Assembly: GCF_031755915.1 (NCBI RefSeq)
Contig: NC_083382.1
Coordinates: forward strand, 5,518,001 to 5,582,000
DNA from: Ziziphus jujuba
Taxonomy: Eukaryota; Streptophyta; Magnoliopsida; Rosales; Rhamnaceae
Direction of reading: 5' to 3'
Length of the DNA: 64,000 nt
In this document: piece after piece, positions 35,495 to 47,158 of the stretch
How the letters are laid out: each line of letters starts with the position of its first letter
Numbering within the stretch: position 1 is the first letter of the stretch
Notes under the pieces: model-generated
What the model was told of the DNA's origin: nothing
Database searches by the model: none
Seen by the model: only the letters and a program-made list of their open reading frames with translations
Made by a program: the position numbers and the translations under genes

Positions 35495-35502
35495 TATATA
35501 TA
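35495..35502 (+). promoter_or_regulatory. TATA box of UFD1-like gene B
   Basis: TATATATA in the context CTCCTATATATACT lies 137 bp before the ATG at 35632. Confidence 0.6.
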
Positions 35503-35631
35503 CTAATACATATGGACACATAACATATAATATAGTATACGCATTTACTTGCTGGTCAAACAACAACAATTTCTTTCTCGTCTGAATACACCACATTCTC
35601 CATCCCATCTACAACAACATCTTTTTCGACC

Positions 35632-36552
35632 ATGGACTACATGGACTATGTGTACGAGGATCATAGCTCATCTAATTGTTTCGAACAACTTTATCGTTGT
35701 TATCCAATCGATCATGAAGATTCGGAAAAGTACTCTCATTTAGAAAGCGGAAACAAAATATTGCTTCCTGTTTCTGCATTGGACCGTCTTACTCACATGA
35801 ATGTCAAATATCCCATGCTGTTCCAGCTTCAGAACCCGAAAACCGGCCGGGTCTCACACTGCGGAGTCATGGAGTTCAGCTCCGATGAAGGAGAGGTTTG
35901 GTTGCCTAATTGGATGATGAAGAACATGGGTTTTGAAGAAGGAGGCCTTGCATTGATCAAGAACGCCAATCTGGTTAAAGGTAAACACATCAAGTTACAA
36001 CCTCATAAGACTGATTTCATAAATCTTTCCGACCCCAAAGCCGTCTTGGAATCGACTCTAAAAGGCTTTTCTTGTTTGACCGCTGGAGATACCATCATGA
36101 TCATGAATGAAGGCAAGGAGTTTTACATTGATGTCTTGGAGACCAAGCCGTCTTCGTCGGCGATATGCATTATTGATACCGATTGCGAGGTTGATTTTGC
36201 TCCTCCTTTGGACTACAAAGAGCCTGAGAAAGTTAAACCAGCTTCCATGAAAGAGAAAGCAAAACCAGAGGAAGCAAAGTTTAGACCATTCATGGGTGTA
36301 GCAAAGCGCTTGGATGGGTCCCCTGTTTTAACCTCTGTTTCTCATGAAGACAATGCTGCTGCTTCTGCAACTGCTGGTTGTTCGGACTCTGCCGTTGGTC
36401 GGAAATCTGGGAAGATTGTCTTTGACTCCTCCAATGCTGTCGGAAAGCTGTCGGAAGAATCGCAGAAAGTGGATGAGAAAGGAAGAATAATGGAGAAGAA
36501 CGAAGAAAAGGGCTTTCAGGCATTCTCTGGGAAAAGTTACAGATTAACATGA
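35632..36552 (+). CDS. UFD1-like protein B (ubiquitin fusion degradation 1 family), intronless
   Basis: One open frame of 306 residues. The N-terminus (MDYMDYVYEDHSS) is acidic and differs from copy A. The Ufd1 domain (about residues 21-200) is conserved: HLESGNKILLP, HCGVMEFSSDEGE, LPNWMMKNMGFEEGG, IKLQPHKTDF, CEVDFAPPLDYKEPE. The tail has SHP-like FRPFMGVAKRLDG and FQAFSGKSYRL. It lies in opposite orientation to copy A and to the CAR genes on both sides. Expected role: ubiquitin-binding adaptor of CDC48 with NPL4. Whether this intronless copy keeps that role or has a specialised one is unknown. The preserved frame over 306 codons argues for selection or recent origin. Confidence 0.9.
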   Translation: MDYMDYVYEDHSSSNCFEQLYRCYPIDHEDSEKYSHLESGNKILLPVSALDRLTHMNVKYPMLFQLQNPKTGRVSHCGVMEFSSDEGEVWLPNWMMKNMGFEEGGLALIKNANLVKGKHIKLQPHKTDFINLSDPKAVLESTLKGFSCLTAGDTIMIMNEGKEFYIDVLETKPSSSAICIIDTDCEVDFAPPLDYKEPEKVKPASMKEKAKPEEAKFRPFMGVAKRLDGSPVLTSVSHEDNAAASATAGCSDSAVGRKSGKIVFDSSNAVGKLSEESQKVDEKGRIMEKNEEKGFQAFSGKSYRLT

Positions 36553-37842
36553 GCTATAGCTACTTCTGAGATATTAATTTAGTTTAATTTGGATTAATAT
36601 AGTACAAGACAGCTTTAATTTTGTTGCTATATATGTTCATGATAAAACAGTAGCTATATCGTATACATTTTAAATTCTTGAATAATTATGTGTTTTGTTC
36701 TAGCAAAAAAATAAAATAAAAAATTGTGTGTTTTGATGCAGTTTGTTTGTTGGATTCTATATTTTTTCTGTTTTGACTAAAGGTTAAAATTAATTTTATC
36801 CAAATTTCTACTGATTATATAATTTATGATTGGTTCTACATCTTCTCCCCTCCTCTGTAGCTTTAAAAGAATTACAACTACAATTAGTCTTGGTAATTAT
36901 CCCCTTTAAAATTCTATATAGGTCAAACACATTGAAATATTATACTTATTCTTCAATTCGGATTCATTCGGAAATATATTTTAAAACGGTATGGATTAGA
37001 CTAGATTATTAAATTTGAATTATTGGTTCAATAAAAGTTAAAACAATCCAGTCTTATCCAATTTCTTTGAGCATCCAAACAAAAATCCTTAATCTGTTTT
37101 TCCTGAGACATTGATTGATATGGGATAGATGATTTGAATTGGATTTTTTATTTTTATTTTTTATCATTACAACTAAAGCAAGTATAAAAATACGATAGAG
37201 GAAATAAGACATTTTACATTGGTCAACCAAACACTATGTCACTACCATACATCATATCATATTCGTTTTGAGTTGTTTATATATTTTGCTGCGGTAGTTG
37301 AAACATCAATAGATTTCTAATTTGCTAACAATATTTAACAAAATAAGGTGTTCCCATTGTCTATCATAACATTATTAATTTTTAATACAAGAGGGATTAC
37401 TAATGCACTACTTTGTAGTAGTCTGATTCACTTTTTTCCAAGTCTAAGGTCCTTGGTTCACATCTTTAAGTGCTTCAAATTCAAAATGTGCAGCTTGAAA
37501 AAAAAAAAAACAAATAAACAAGCATCCATTGCTTACAAGACTTTTTTGCATATTTCACATGCTGATTGAAATTACTTCATGAAATTTACACATTTCCTAA
37601 TTTGTTCACAAGAAAGTTAAAACATTGTTCTAAGGCTTTGCAGCCATTTCATTACAACAAGATAAAATTAGCCCAATAATAATCTAGTAATTTGCATAAA
37701 AAAGAAATAAAACAAAAACCACTGTTCTTCTCTCTCTCCCTCTTTCTCCTCTATTCCATAACCATTCGATAGAAAGCAGCTGAAGCAAATGCATTGCCTC
37801 CAAGTCTCAGCTGTACACTAAGCATAGCACTAAACAACAGTC
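36553..37842. other. Intergenic region between UFD1-like B and CAR B
   Basis: No gene. AT-rich, with unrelated short open frames on both strands. Confidence 0.6.
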
Positions 37843-39385
37843 TTAAAGGCCTCTGGATCCAGGAATCTCAATCCACTGCAATTTGAGTTCCACTTCACCA
37901 CTCTCCACATGATTCAGTCTCAGGCACAACTTCTGCACCAGCTTTCCATCTTCCCAAACAATGCAGCTCTCTTCAGCCAAGCAGTTTTGCCTGTTTGGTT
38001 GTATTTTCGAAATTATGGTTCCGTTTGGCAGGTTTCCAACACTCCTACGTAGAGCTTCGATGAATGGACCGATCTCAAACTCAGCATCACCCATTTTGTC
38101 ATCCAGACTAAATGTGTCTTTGTCATACACAAACTGCAACAACATTGAATGGAATATATACATATATATCAGCAAAAAGTAGTATTCAGGTTCAGGAATG
38201 AAAGTACTAAAAACCCCATTTTTTACGCTCATATGAATTTAGTCCCGCAATAGAACTTACCAGTTTGATTGGAAGATTTGGATCTGAAATTGTGAGCGTT
38301 AAATCTTCATTCCATTCAGGATTTACATTTTTCTGGACTACACGAGTCTTCAACTTCTGCATCACATATAAAATTTGGAAAACATCAATTAAAAATATTA
38401 TCTCAGAAAACTACTACAAGTTTCATTGGCCAAATTTAAAGACAACACCTACTTCAGTACAACACTAGTCAATTCCCTTGGATGGCCCCATCTTCTTGAC
38501 TTCACTTTTTTCCATTAACCATATATATATATATATTTTTTTTTTTTGGGTGGGTAAACTGGGAAAAGATCTTATGCAATTGATCTGTAAAGGGGAGCTA
38601 ATTTTTATGAAGAGCTATACCCACTACTTTAATTTCTAAGAAAGTTTTTCTCTTTTTTCTTTTCCAAGAAGAGTCCTTATCACCACATGCCTAAAATAGA
38701 TCATATGCAATTGAACAAATAGCAAGCAAGTGGTCCTTTCAACGGTATTCAATATGAAACTGACACACCATCCAGAAAAATTGAAGTTGGATTAAGTTTT
38801 AATTTTCCTTTGAGAAAAAAAAAAAAGGAAAAAAAAGCAGGGGAATATACAGACTTTATACTGATTTTCCTAGGCTGGTATTTTTGAAGCTTTCACAGCC
38901 ATGACTAAAGGAAATATGAACATTGAGAAACAAGAAAAGAGAAGATGGTAGAAGAGAAATACTGGAAAAAACTGCAGAGCATTTGGGGAAAATTAAGTCA
39001 AAAGGAAACTCAATAAGATCAAAAAATGGAGTCAAACATTTAAGGGTTTTTCGTAAAAACCAGAAAAACTTGCAAGATTGAAGTCCGGAGTCTCATTAAA
39101 CAAAGAGCTAGAACAAAAAGTCAAACACCAAAGCAAAACCAAAACCCACGTCTAAAACAACTTCAAAAAAAACATCAAAAACCCAGAATTCCAACAAAGA
39201 TTCAGATTAAAAAAAAATTAAAAACATGCATCACAAAAAAAGCAGAAATCAGAAAGAGAGTTAAAGAAAATTACCTGCTTGCCCATTTTGACGACAATAT
39301 AAGGATCACTGCTTCTGACATCTCTTATAGCAAGGTTAACCCCTCTATGAATATGAACTCTGAGAAGACCCATAAGATTCTCCAT
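37843..39385 (-). CDS. CAR B: C2-domain ABA-related protein
   Basis: Exons 39275-39385, 38261-38356 and 37843-38133; introns 918 and 127 bp, phase 0, GT-AG. 165 residues from MENLMGLLRVHIHRG. An in-frame ATG nine codons upstream (39412) would add MSMKQSSVT; the MENL start is preferred because all close paralogues begin there. The C2 motifs are complete: RDVRSSDPYIVVKMGKQ, NVNPEWNEDLTL, VYDKDTFSLDDKMGDAEF, NCLAEES, and it ends GSRGL. It is closest to CAR A in exon 3 and in intron size, so the A/B pair arose by duplication together with the UFD1-like genes. Predicted to be a peripheral, calcium-dependent plasma-membrane protein of ABA signalling. Confidence 0.93.
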
Positions 39386-39564
39386 GGTAACAGAGCTTTG
39401 TTTCATACTCAATCAAGAAGAATAAGAAGAAGAAAGTTGTAGCAAAAGAACAATTAGGAGGATGATAGAAAATAAAGATGAGGTCGTGTACTTGGGGATG
39501 TTAAGTAGCTCTCAAGGTGGTCCAAGTTTGAAATGCCAATGCTTTAACCTTGTATTCCACTGCA

Positions 39565-39573
39565 TTTTATATA
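39565..39573 (-). promoter_or_regulatory. Candidate TATA box of CAR B
   Basis: TATATAAAA on the minus strand, 180 bp upstream of the ATG at 39385. CAR E has a TATAAAA at the same distance. Confidence 0.5.
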
Positions 39574-39816
39574 GTCCAAAAAAACCGAGTGTTTTTTCAA
39601 ATAAATTTATTATTATTATTATTCTATATATGCAAAGAAGTATTCTTTTAACCAGTTTAACAAGGTAACACGGCAGACAAGACAAGACCTTTTCGTTTTC
39701 ACTTGCTAATCTCGGGCTCTTTCTGAGAAGGTCTTCCTTATGTAACAGTGGTATATTGGGTATTTACATCAATGTAATTTTTCAATGTTTTATTTAATAA
39801 TTAATAAATTTTTAAT

Positions 39817-39847
<31 letters not shown>

Positions 39848-41222
39848 AAATTATAAATGGAATTTTGTAAAATGATAATCATTATTTTAACCTTTTAAAG
39901 ATGATGATACTAAATATTTTAGGTCAGAAAATTTGCCATAAAATGGTTGGACTGGGGGGTAATAATGTAATTTCGACAGTAAAATGGGTTTTTGGACTCA
40001 ATTGACCGAAATAAATGGCTGGCGTATGATTTATTTGACCAGGTCCTTCTAGAGTTTGACTTGGAAGGCTATTTCTTCATTTTCTTTTGAAGTATTTATT
40101 TAACACATGAGGCCGAGCCACCTGCCAAAAAGTTCGACCAATAAAATAAGAGAAAAAAAAATTAAAAAGTCGAGGACCAAAAAATATTGAAATAAAAAAT
40201 GGTTAGTTTAGATGCTCATCAATTATAGGTCAGCAGATTCCACGAATCAAAAAACACAGTAGACTTTGTTCCCTAACTTAAATACGATTATACGAATGAA
40301 AGTTTGGTGCTTAATTACCCCAAAAAAAAAAAAAATATATATATATATATATAGGGTCCTCAGCCTAAAACAAACAAAATATTATTTATATATTATATAG
40401 GGATCTTTTATCTTATTTGGAAAAAGTCGCAGATAATAAAGATCTTCTATATTTAAAAATAAAAAATAATATTAATTTTAAAATTATTTTATCGTTTTCT
40501 CTTTTATTTTGAATAGTTTTCTTTTCTTTTGTTTTTTGTGTCCATTTCTTAACCTTTTGGTATTGGTCACTTTCTGGTTCTTGGTGGCTTGATGGAAACG
40601 TGTTTTAGTTGGAAAAAGAAACACAAAACCCAAAAAACAAAAAAACAAAAATGTCCTAACTTCTGACGATTTTTATTTTTATTTTTTTTTATCTAAAATT
40701 AAATGAAATCAAAATTACAGTACAGTAAATTGCTAAACTATACAACCATAATTATTATTACTACATATGACGTGTTGTCTTTAACATTTATTAGTCATGA
40801 TGATATCTTCTCAATTTGAAAAATCAAAATCACAATAAATATGTGGTTAAAATTCCACATATATAATGCAGTACTTTGTTCAGCTTCAAAGCAAACAAGA
40901 AAAGTGAGGCCAAATTGTCATCCTTGTAATTTTTATGTAAACTTCTTATGGATTGAGAAAAATAAATAAATAAAAGAATAAAATCTTTAATTATTTATTT
41001 TCTTACAAAAGGAAAAAAAATTAATTAAGAAAAATTGTCATATATAGTTGTTGTGCAATTCAACTGTCGATGAAAATTTTAAAAATTTGTTCGAATTATG
41101 TATCAGAATTATTTCATGGCAGCAGGGTGTGTTTTGGTTCTAGATAACGAATAGTAGGTACTCTATATCTCATTGTAAGAGTCTCGGAGAGGAATAGAGA
41201 ATTATTCTTTCCAAACTTCAGC

Positions 41223-41255
<33 letters not shown>

Positions 41256-44200
41256 CATATGTTTCTATTTTCTAACCAACAAAGTACCTTAAATTATTTT
41301 AATGCGCAACAATGTTAATTGTGGTTTCAGTATAATAAACTAATATGATAATTTTAAACTAATTAAATACCTATCATATCAACATAAGCTCTATAAAACA
41401 AATTAAATTGTCATAATACATAATGGTATTTGGTTTAGAATAAGACTAATTATAGAGAAATTTTCTTACAAGGAACAGAATATAAGATATTTTAGGTAAA
41501 GAGGTGATCAATAAAAATAGGATTGATTAATTTATTTGGTTTTACATTTAATATTTTTATTTTTAATACTAAAAATCTAATATCAGTATGTTAATCCCAA
41601 TTTTAGTATTCACATGACCATGTGTTTAAAGATAAACTGGGAAATAATTCAAAAAACACATTATATATATATATTTGTATTATATTTTTTTTTTTATATA
41701 TTGTGTATTTTTTCTTGTGAGAGAAAAATTTGACTTTATTAAAATGAGAAATGATTAATTTTTAACTAAACTACGGTTCCTTATTAGAGACCTATATTTA
41801 TAAATATATGTAATAGTTAGTAAAGTTTCTAGCAAAAAAGGGGAAAGGAAAATATAGTTAAGTAAAGCAAACCTATTGCTCAAATCGGATTATCCTCATT
41901 AGTTATTTCCATTCTTATTATTAATTCCTTCATATACTCCAATTTTATTTTCCTTATTATTTCTCGTTCCTGTTAATCCAGTTGGAAACATTAGTTTGTG
42001 CTGAATTTTAATGTGATGAAAATCACATCTATGTATATGAAAATATAATATGCATTCAATACTACTTTAGGAATATTAATTGTATTTAATTCCCCAGCCG
42101 CATTAAATTGACTTATAGTTTTTATGGATATTTGATTACAGAGTAATTAATTCCAATAATACAATAATAATAAAAATTGCTTGAATTTGATGATGGTTAC
42201 AAAAACCAAAGAAATAACGAGATTTTGAAAGTATTATATGATGATGATTACAAAAACAAAAGAAATCACGAAAGTTTGAAAGTATTATATGCACCATGCA
42301 TTGTTTAAGTTCAACGCCCACAGAAATAAAAAATGATTAGGGAAATTATCAGAGGAGAACTTCGGTCATTATATAATAAACTTATGTTTAAGATAGATTG
42401 TTAATTAGAGAGATGTCATTGTCGGCTAAAAAATTTCATCATTCAAAGATTCCATGTGGACCTTCACTGATTATAAGGCATCTTTTGACTTTTACTTTTG
42501 TTTAAATTAGTTTAATATATTTTATCAAAAATAAAATAGTTTAATGTATAGTTAGTTGGCTTTTTTTATTTTTTAATTTATGTACTAATTTCTTTGCACT
42601 AGTGATCCGAAAAGATTACACTCCTAGTTATAATTATCCTCCTCTTATCATAAATAAATAAATAAATAATAAATAAGATATTTTAAATAATAAAATATTT
42701 TAAAAATTAATCCTTTCTAACATGCTGGATATCGACTAATTAATAATCAAATTAATGCAGAAGGACGAAACCTGTGACTTTTTACATCAACATTTCCTTA
42801 CGATTAAAGCTGGTTCCGTGACCAATATCAATGCGATTTGCTATCTTTGCAATCTGAAACTTTCAGGAGGGCTTTTCACAGTCACATGCAATCCGCTAGT
42901 TAATGGATTGCTTTTTGTGATTTATTCAAAAAAAAAAAAAAATTGCTTTTGTGTTGATTAAATTTATTTATCAAAGATAATATAGAAATAGTTAACTTAT
43001 CTATTTTTTTAAATTTATTTAACTGTTTGTTTTTTAATATTTAAATAATATAAATATATTAATTAATAATATTTTAACATATATAATTTATTAAATAAAT
43101 ATTTTAATATCTATAATATTACTTTAACTATATCCAAAACTACTTATTACTATATTCAACTTTTCCTTTAATAACACTGCTTTTAGATGAGGAAATAGTA
43201 AAATTCTAATATCAAATTTGATATATATATATATTTTTAATAACGCTGCTTTTCACAGTCATAAATACTTGCTACTTTTTTTCACATATGAAAGTGTTTG
43301 TATTTGAATTTAAGATTATGACATGAATGAATAATAGTTTTGCTATTGAACACTGATTTTTGCTCAAAACTATTCTTAGCTTTTTGCTTAGAAAATTATT
43401 TATAAAATTAATTGCATTAATCTTCTGTTTAATTAAAAAATCTTAACACTTAAATCCAAAATCACGTGATTAGGAGATAAGGACGAACATTAATTGAATT
43501 CAGCACTCCATTAATGCAGTTGCAAGTTGCATAAATTAAACAACGGATGCAATTCAGTGGTGTGACGTTTCTCCAATAAAATAGACAGCAGTCTTTCCAG
43601 CTTTGTCCAGTGCCGTTTTAATCCTTGTTGAGGCTTAGACAAAAATAACAAAAAAAATTAAAATTGATTTTCATTTTTTTTTCTCTCTATTTTATTCATT
43701 TCAATATGCAAAATTATCAATTAAAATTTTTGTATTCAAATTTTGATCCTAAAATCTTTTTCAACTTATAAACAACCATGTAAGAGCACTAAAAAATATT
43801 GTTTAGTTTTATACCATGAACTTTCATTAAATAAAAAATAAAATCTATAACATAAACTACAATAACAATTCATAAATAACTACAAATATGAATTTATTGG
43901 AAAAAAATAAAAGATAAAAAAAATTATGACAATGAACTATGAATATCAGTTTATTAAACAAATAATAATAAATAAGATCACGTTTCTTTGTGATCCAAGT
44001 GACCCCTTGGATCGAAGTGTGTAAGTTGTAAATTATATAACATGATTCAATTTTTAGATATGAAATACAAGTAAAAGAAAATAAAAAAGGCGAGAAAAGC
44101 TGGAAAAATTTAAATCCATTAATATGGAGGTTTTTAACTCTTTTTTTTTTTTTTGGTTATATTCTTTTACAGTTAAAGATTGAGAAAATATAGAAAATTG

Positions 44201-44370
44201 ATAATTTATTTATATAAAAGAAATTAATAGTAGGCTGATGCTGGTTTCCAAAAATAAAAATATATTAGAAATAATTAAGCTAAAAGTAATCTAAAGGTTA
44301 AATTTTAACAAGTTAAAAGTTTGTGTTTACAAAAGAAAATTATCCCATCTTATTTACTAAATTAAAAATG

Positions 44371-44412
<42 letters not shown>

Positions 44413-45444
44413 TACACGCGAAGTCATATAAAGTAATTTTTTTCTAATGTTGAAAACATATGTACATGAATATATTTTCTTTATTGTAAAATAATATATG
44501 AAAATTATTTTGCACCCTCTTTTTTGTGGGACCTTAAACAGCCTTAGTGGCATATCCCGTCAGCCGTCCCTCACTTTGTCTTTTGCTTGTCCTTTTTATC
44601 AAGTCAATTTTCAACTTGCAACTTATGATTGTTTTTTTTTTTTTTTTTTTTTTTTTTTTTGTGGCTACCGGCTTCCAATCATCATATTTCACATGTTAAC
44701 ATTTAATTTGCTGTCATTGGCTTTAATATCCCACAAGCATGGTTGGTGGTGTCGTTGAGCCCAATGTGGTCATAATATTTAATAATTTTTAAAAAAAGTA
44801 TTTAAGATAAGTAAAAAGTTTAATGAATAATAAAATATAAATAGTTTTGAAGAGAAACATACATTTGTTGTATATATACATCAATATGTTCAAAACAAAC
44901 AACAAATGATAAAAATCCGTTTCTAGAATGCTCCTTTTTTTCAATTTCAATTTCCTTCCATGTGTAATAATAGAAATAGAATAGAGACAAGAAGCAAAGA
45001 GGCTTGAGAACACCCCCCCCCCCCCCCAAAAAAAAAAAAAAAAAAAAAGGGACAAAATGGATTCTCTTACCAAACTGGATGAGTTTCTTATGTAAAAATA
45101 ATGCTATTCACAACAAAAAGGAAGCCCAAAGTACACATCTACCATGCCCATATATCACAAGCTCCACTTGGACTTCTATTTTTATGTGGGATTATTATTT
45201 ATTATTTGTCAAGAGGAGGAAGGGAGTTTAGAACTTGTGCTTTCCAAGTTTAACTGTGCAAGAACTGTTTGGTTTGGATTCATTATTTCATTCTTTTCCC
45301 TAAAACCTTTTGCCTTTTTATAAGCAATAGAAGGAAGACTCAACTTATGAAATTCAAATATAATTAAGTTATAAAGGAATTCATTGTACATAGGATTAAA
45401 AGCACAAAATAGATAGGCAAATTTATGGAATCTCATTGATGCAT
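39574..45444. other. Long AT-rich intergenic region without recognised genes
   Basis: Nearly 6 kb with no recognisable protein or RNA gene on either strand. Contents: (TA)n tracts at about 39819-39840, 41227-41255 and 44374-44409; a roughly 58-bp imperfect direct repeat at about 42180-42296 (GATGATTACAAAAAC…GAAAGTATTATATG); a T run at about 44632-44660; and a C17/A20 homopolymer junction (about 45013-45048). Open frames here are short and lack family features. Confidence 0.6.
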
Positions 45445-45853
45445 GTCAAACTTTACTCGCAAACATAATACAATGGCAAGAAGGAAGCCTTTCTATCCGA
45501 AAAAAATAACATAGTGCATAAATGTTTACTGAAAAAAATGCATCAATAACTCACATACTGGCGGATAGCATTCTTTATATGACAAACTTTACTCACAAAT
45601 ATACAATACAATGGCAAGAAGGAAGCCTCTCTAGCCCAAAAAAATAACATAGAGCATAAATGTTTACTGAAAAAATGGATCAATAACTCACATATTGGTG
45701 ATAGCATTCTTTATGTGACAAACTCTACTCACAAATATACAATACAATGGCAAGAAGGAAGCCTCTCTAGCCCAAAAAAATAACATAGTGCATAAATGTT
45801 TACCAAAAAAATGCATCAATAACTCACATATTGGTGGATAGCATTCTTTATAT
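45445..45853. repeat. 136-bp tandem repeat, three copies
   Basis: Units 45445-45580, 45581-45716 and 45717-45853. Each begins G(T/A)CAAACT(T/C)TACTC and contains ACAATGGCAAGAAGGAAGCC, ATAACATAG(T/A)GCATAAATG and ATCAATAACTCACAT, ending ATAGCATTCTTTAT. Units 2 and 3 are nearly identical and unit 1 is slightly more diverged. Non-coding, about 190 bp beyond the 3' end of CAR C. Confidence 0.95.
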
Positions 45854-46043
45854 CCCAATCAAATTCTTCGATCCATATGAAAAAATTGAACCAAATGAAT
45901 CTATATCTATATATATATATATATGAATGATAATGCTAATAATGTATAGCAAGCTCCAATTACAGACTATAAACTAAAACCAGATAGCAGCGGAAACTGA
46001 GTCTGAGAGAAAGAGAGATGAAAATCTCTATCAGCTGTTTAGA

Positions 46044-47158
46044 TTAGGAAACATCAACCCACTGCAATTGTAGTTCAACTTCCCCACACTCCACATTTCT
46101 GAGTCTCAGAATCATATTCTGAACGACTCTGCTACCGGTCCAAGTTATGCAGCTCTCTTCGACGAGGCAGTTTTGATTGCTTGGTTGTATTTTCGAAAGT
46201 ACAGTTCCATCTGGTATGCCTTTCAAGTGCATCTTTGCGGCTTTATGTAATGGAGCTATTTCAATCTCTGCCTCCCCCATTTTGTCATCGAAACTGAACG
46301 TGTCTTTGTCATACACACACTGCATATCATAATTTGAATGTAAAAGAACAATATCAATATAAGGAACTAACGGAGCAAATACGGTTCTTAGAAAGAAATT
46401 CAATGCTCTGGCTTATACTTTTGAACTTAAAAAGGATATCTAGCACAAAGGGAAAGCTATTTTTATTGGAAATGTTCCCATCAATTGAGATTTTAGTCTT
46501 TTACCACAAAGTTCTTTGATTCATTGAAAATCTAGCATAAAAGGATAGACTTCTTATTTGAACTTTTTCAATCAAATTCAGACTTTCAAATGCTATAATA
46601 AGCTATGGTTTTTAAAGTTTACAAATTTATTAGGGAAAAGGGGAAAATTTATAAAATTGTGAGGAACAAAAAAAAAAAATATATATATATATATATATAG
46701 CATAGATTTATTATTTTCTAATTTTCCTATGCAGAAAAAGAGCAATAATATACTTACAAGCTCGACAGGAAGTTTTGGATCTGTAACATAAAGAGAGAAA
46801 TCTTCATTCCATTCAGGATTCACATTTGCCTTCATCACACGCGATTTTAACTTCTGCATCACATAACATATGAATTTAACCAAATTAATCTCATTTGAAA
46901 CGAACAACAAATATCAAAAGCTCTAAAATTTTTCTCTCACCACAAAAAGCGAACAAAACTCAGCCACAGAACATCAAAAGGACAGAAACCCAGAAACCTA
47001 ACCACCTTTAAGATTTCAAAAAGAAAAGACACAAAAAAATAGAAAGATAACCAACTTACCTGCTTGCCCAGTTTGAGAACAACGTAAGGGTCGCTGGTAA
47101 CGATGTCTCTGACAGCAAGGTTGATTCCTCGCTGGACATGAATCTTGAGAAAACCCAT
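46044..47158 (-). CDS. CAR C: C2-domain ABA-related protein, divergent member
   Basis: Exons 47060-47158, 46758-46853 and 46044-46319; introns 206 and 438 bp, phase 0, GT-AG. 156 residues. It starts MGFLKIHVQRGINLAVRDIVTSDPYVVLKLGKQ, lacking the first four residues (MENL) of the others, and stops at WVDVS, five residues short of the common end. Exon 2 encodes SRVMKANVNPEWNEDFSLYV. Exon 3 begins CVYDKDTFSFDDKMGEAEIEI and has NCLVEES in place of NCLAEES. Calcium-loop Asp residues are kept. It is the most diverged of the five, so it may be an older branch of the CAR family with its own partner or membrane preference (inference). Confidence 0.92.

Noticed and set aside
42136..42321. Possible small gene with repeated FCFCNHHH-like segments
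   Set aside because: The repetition comes from a roughly 58-bp imperfect direct DNA repeat; no start context or homologous family is recognised.
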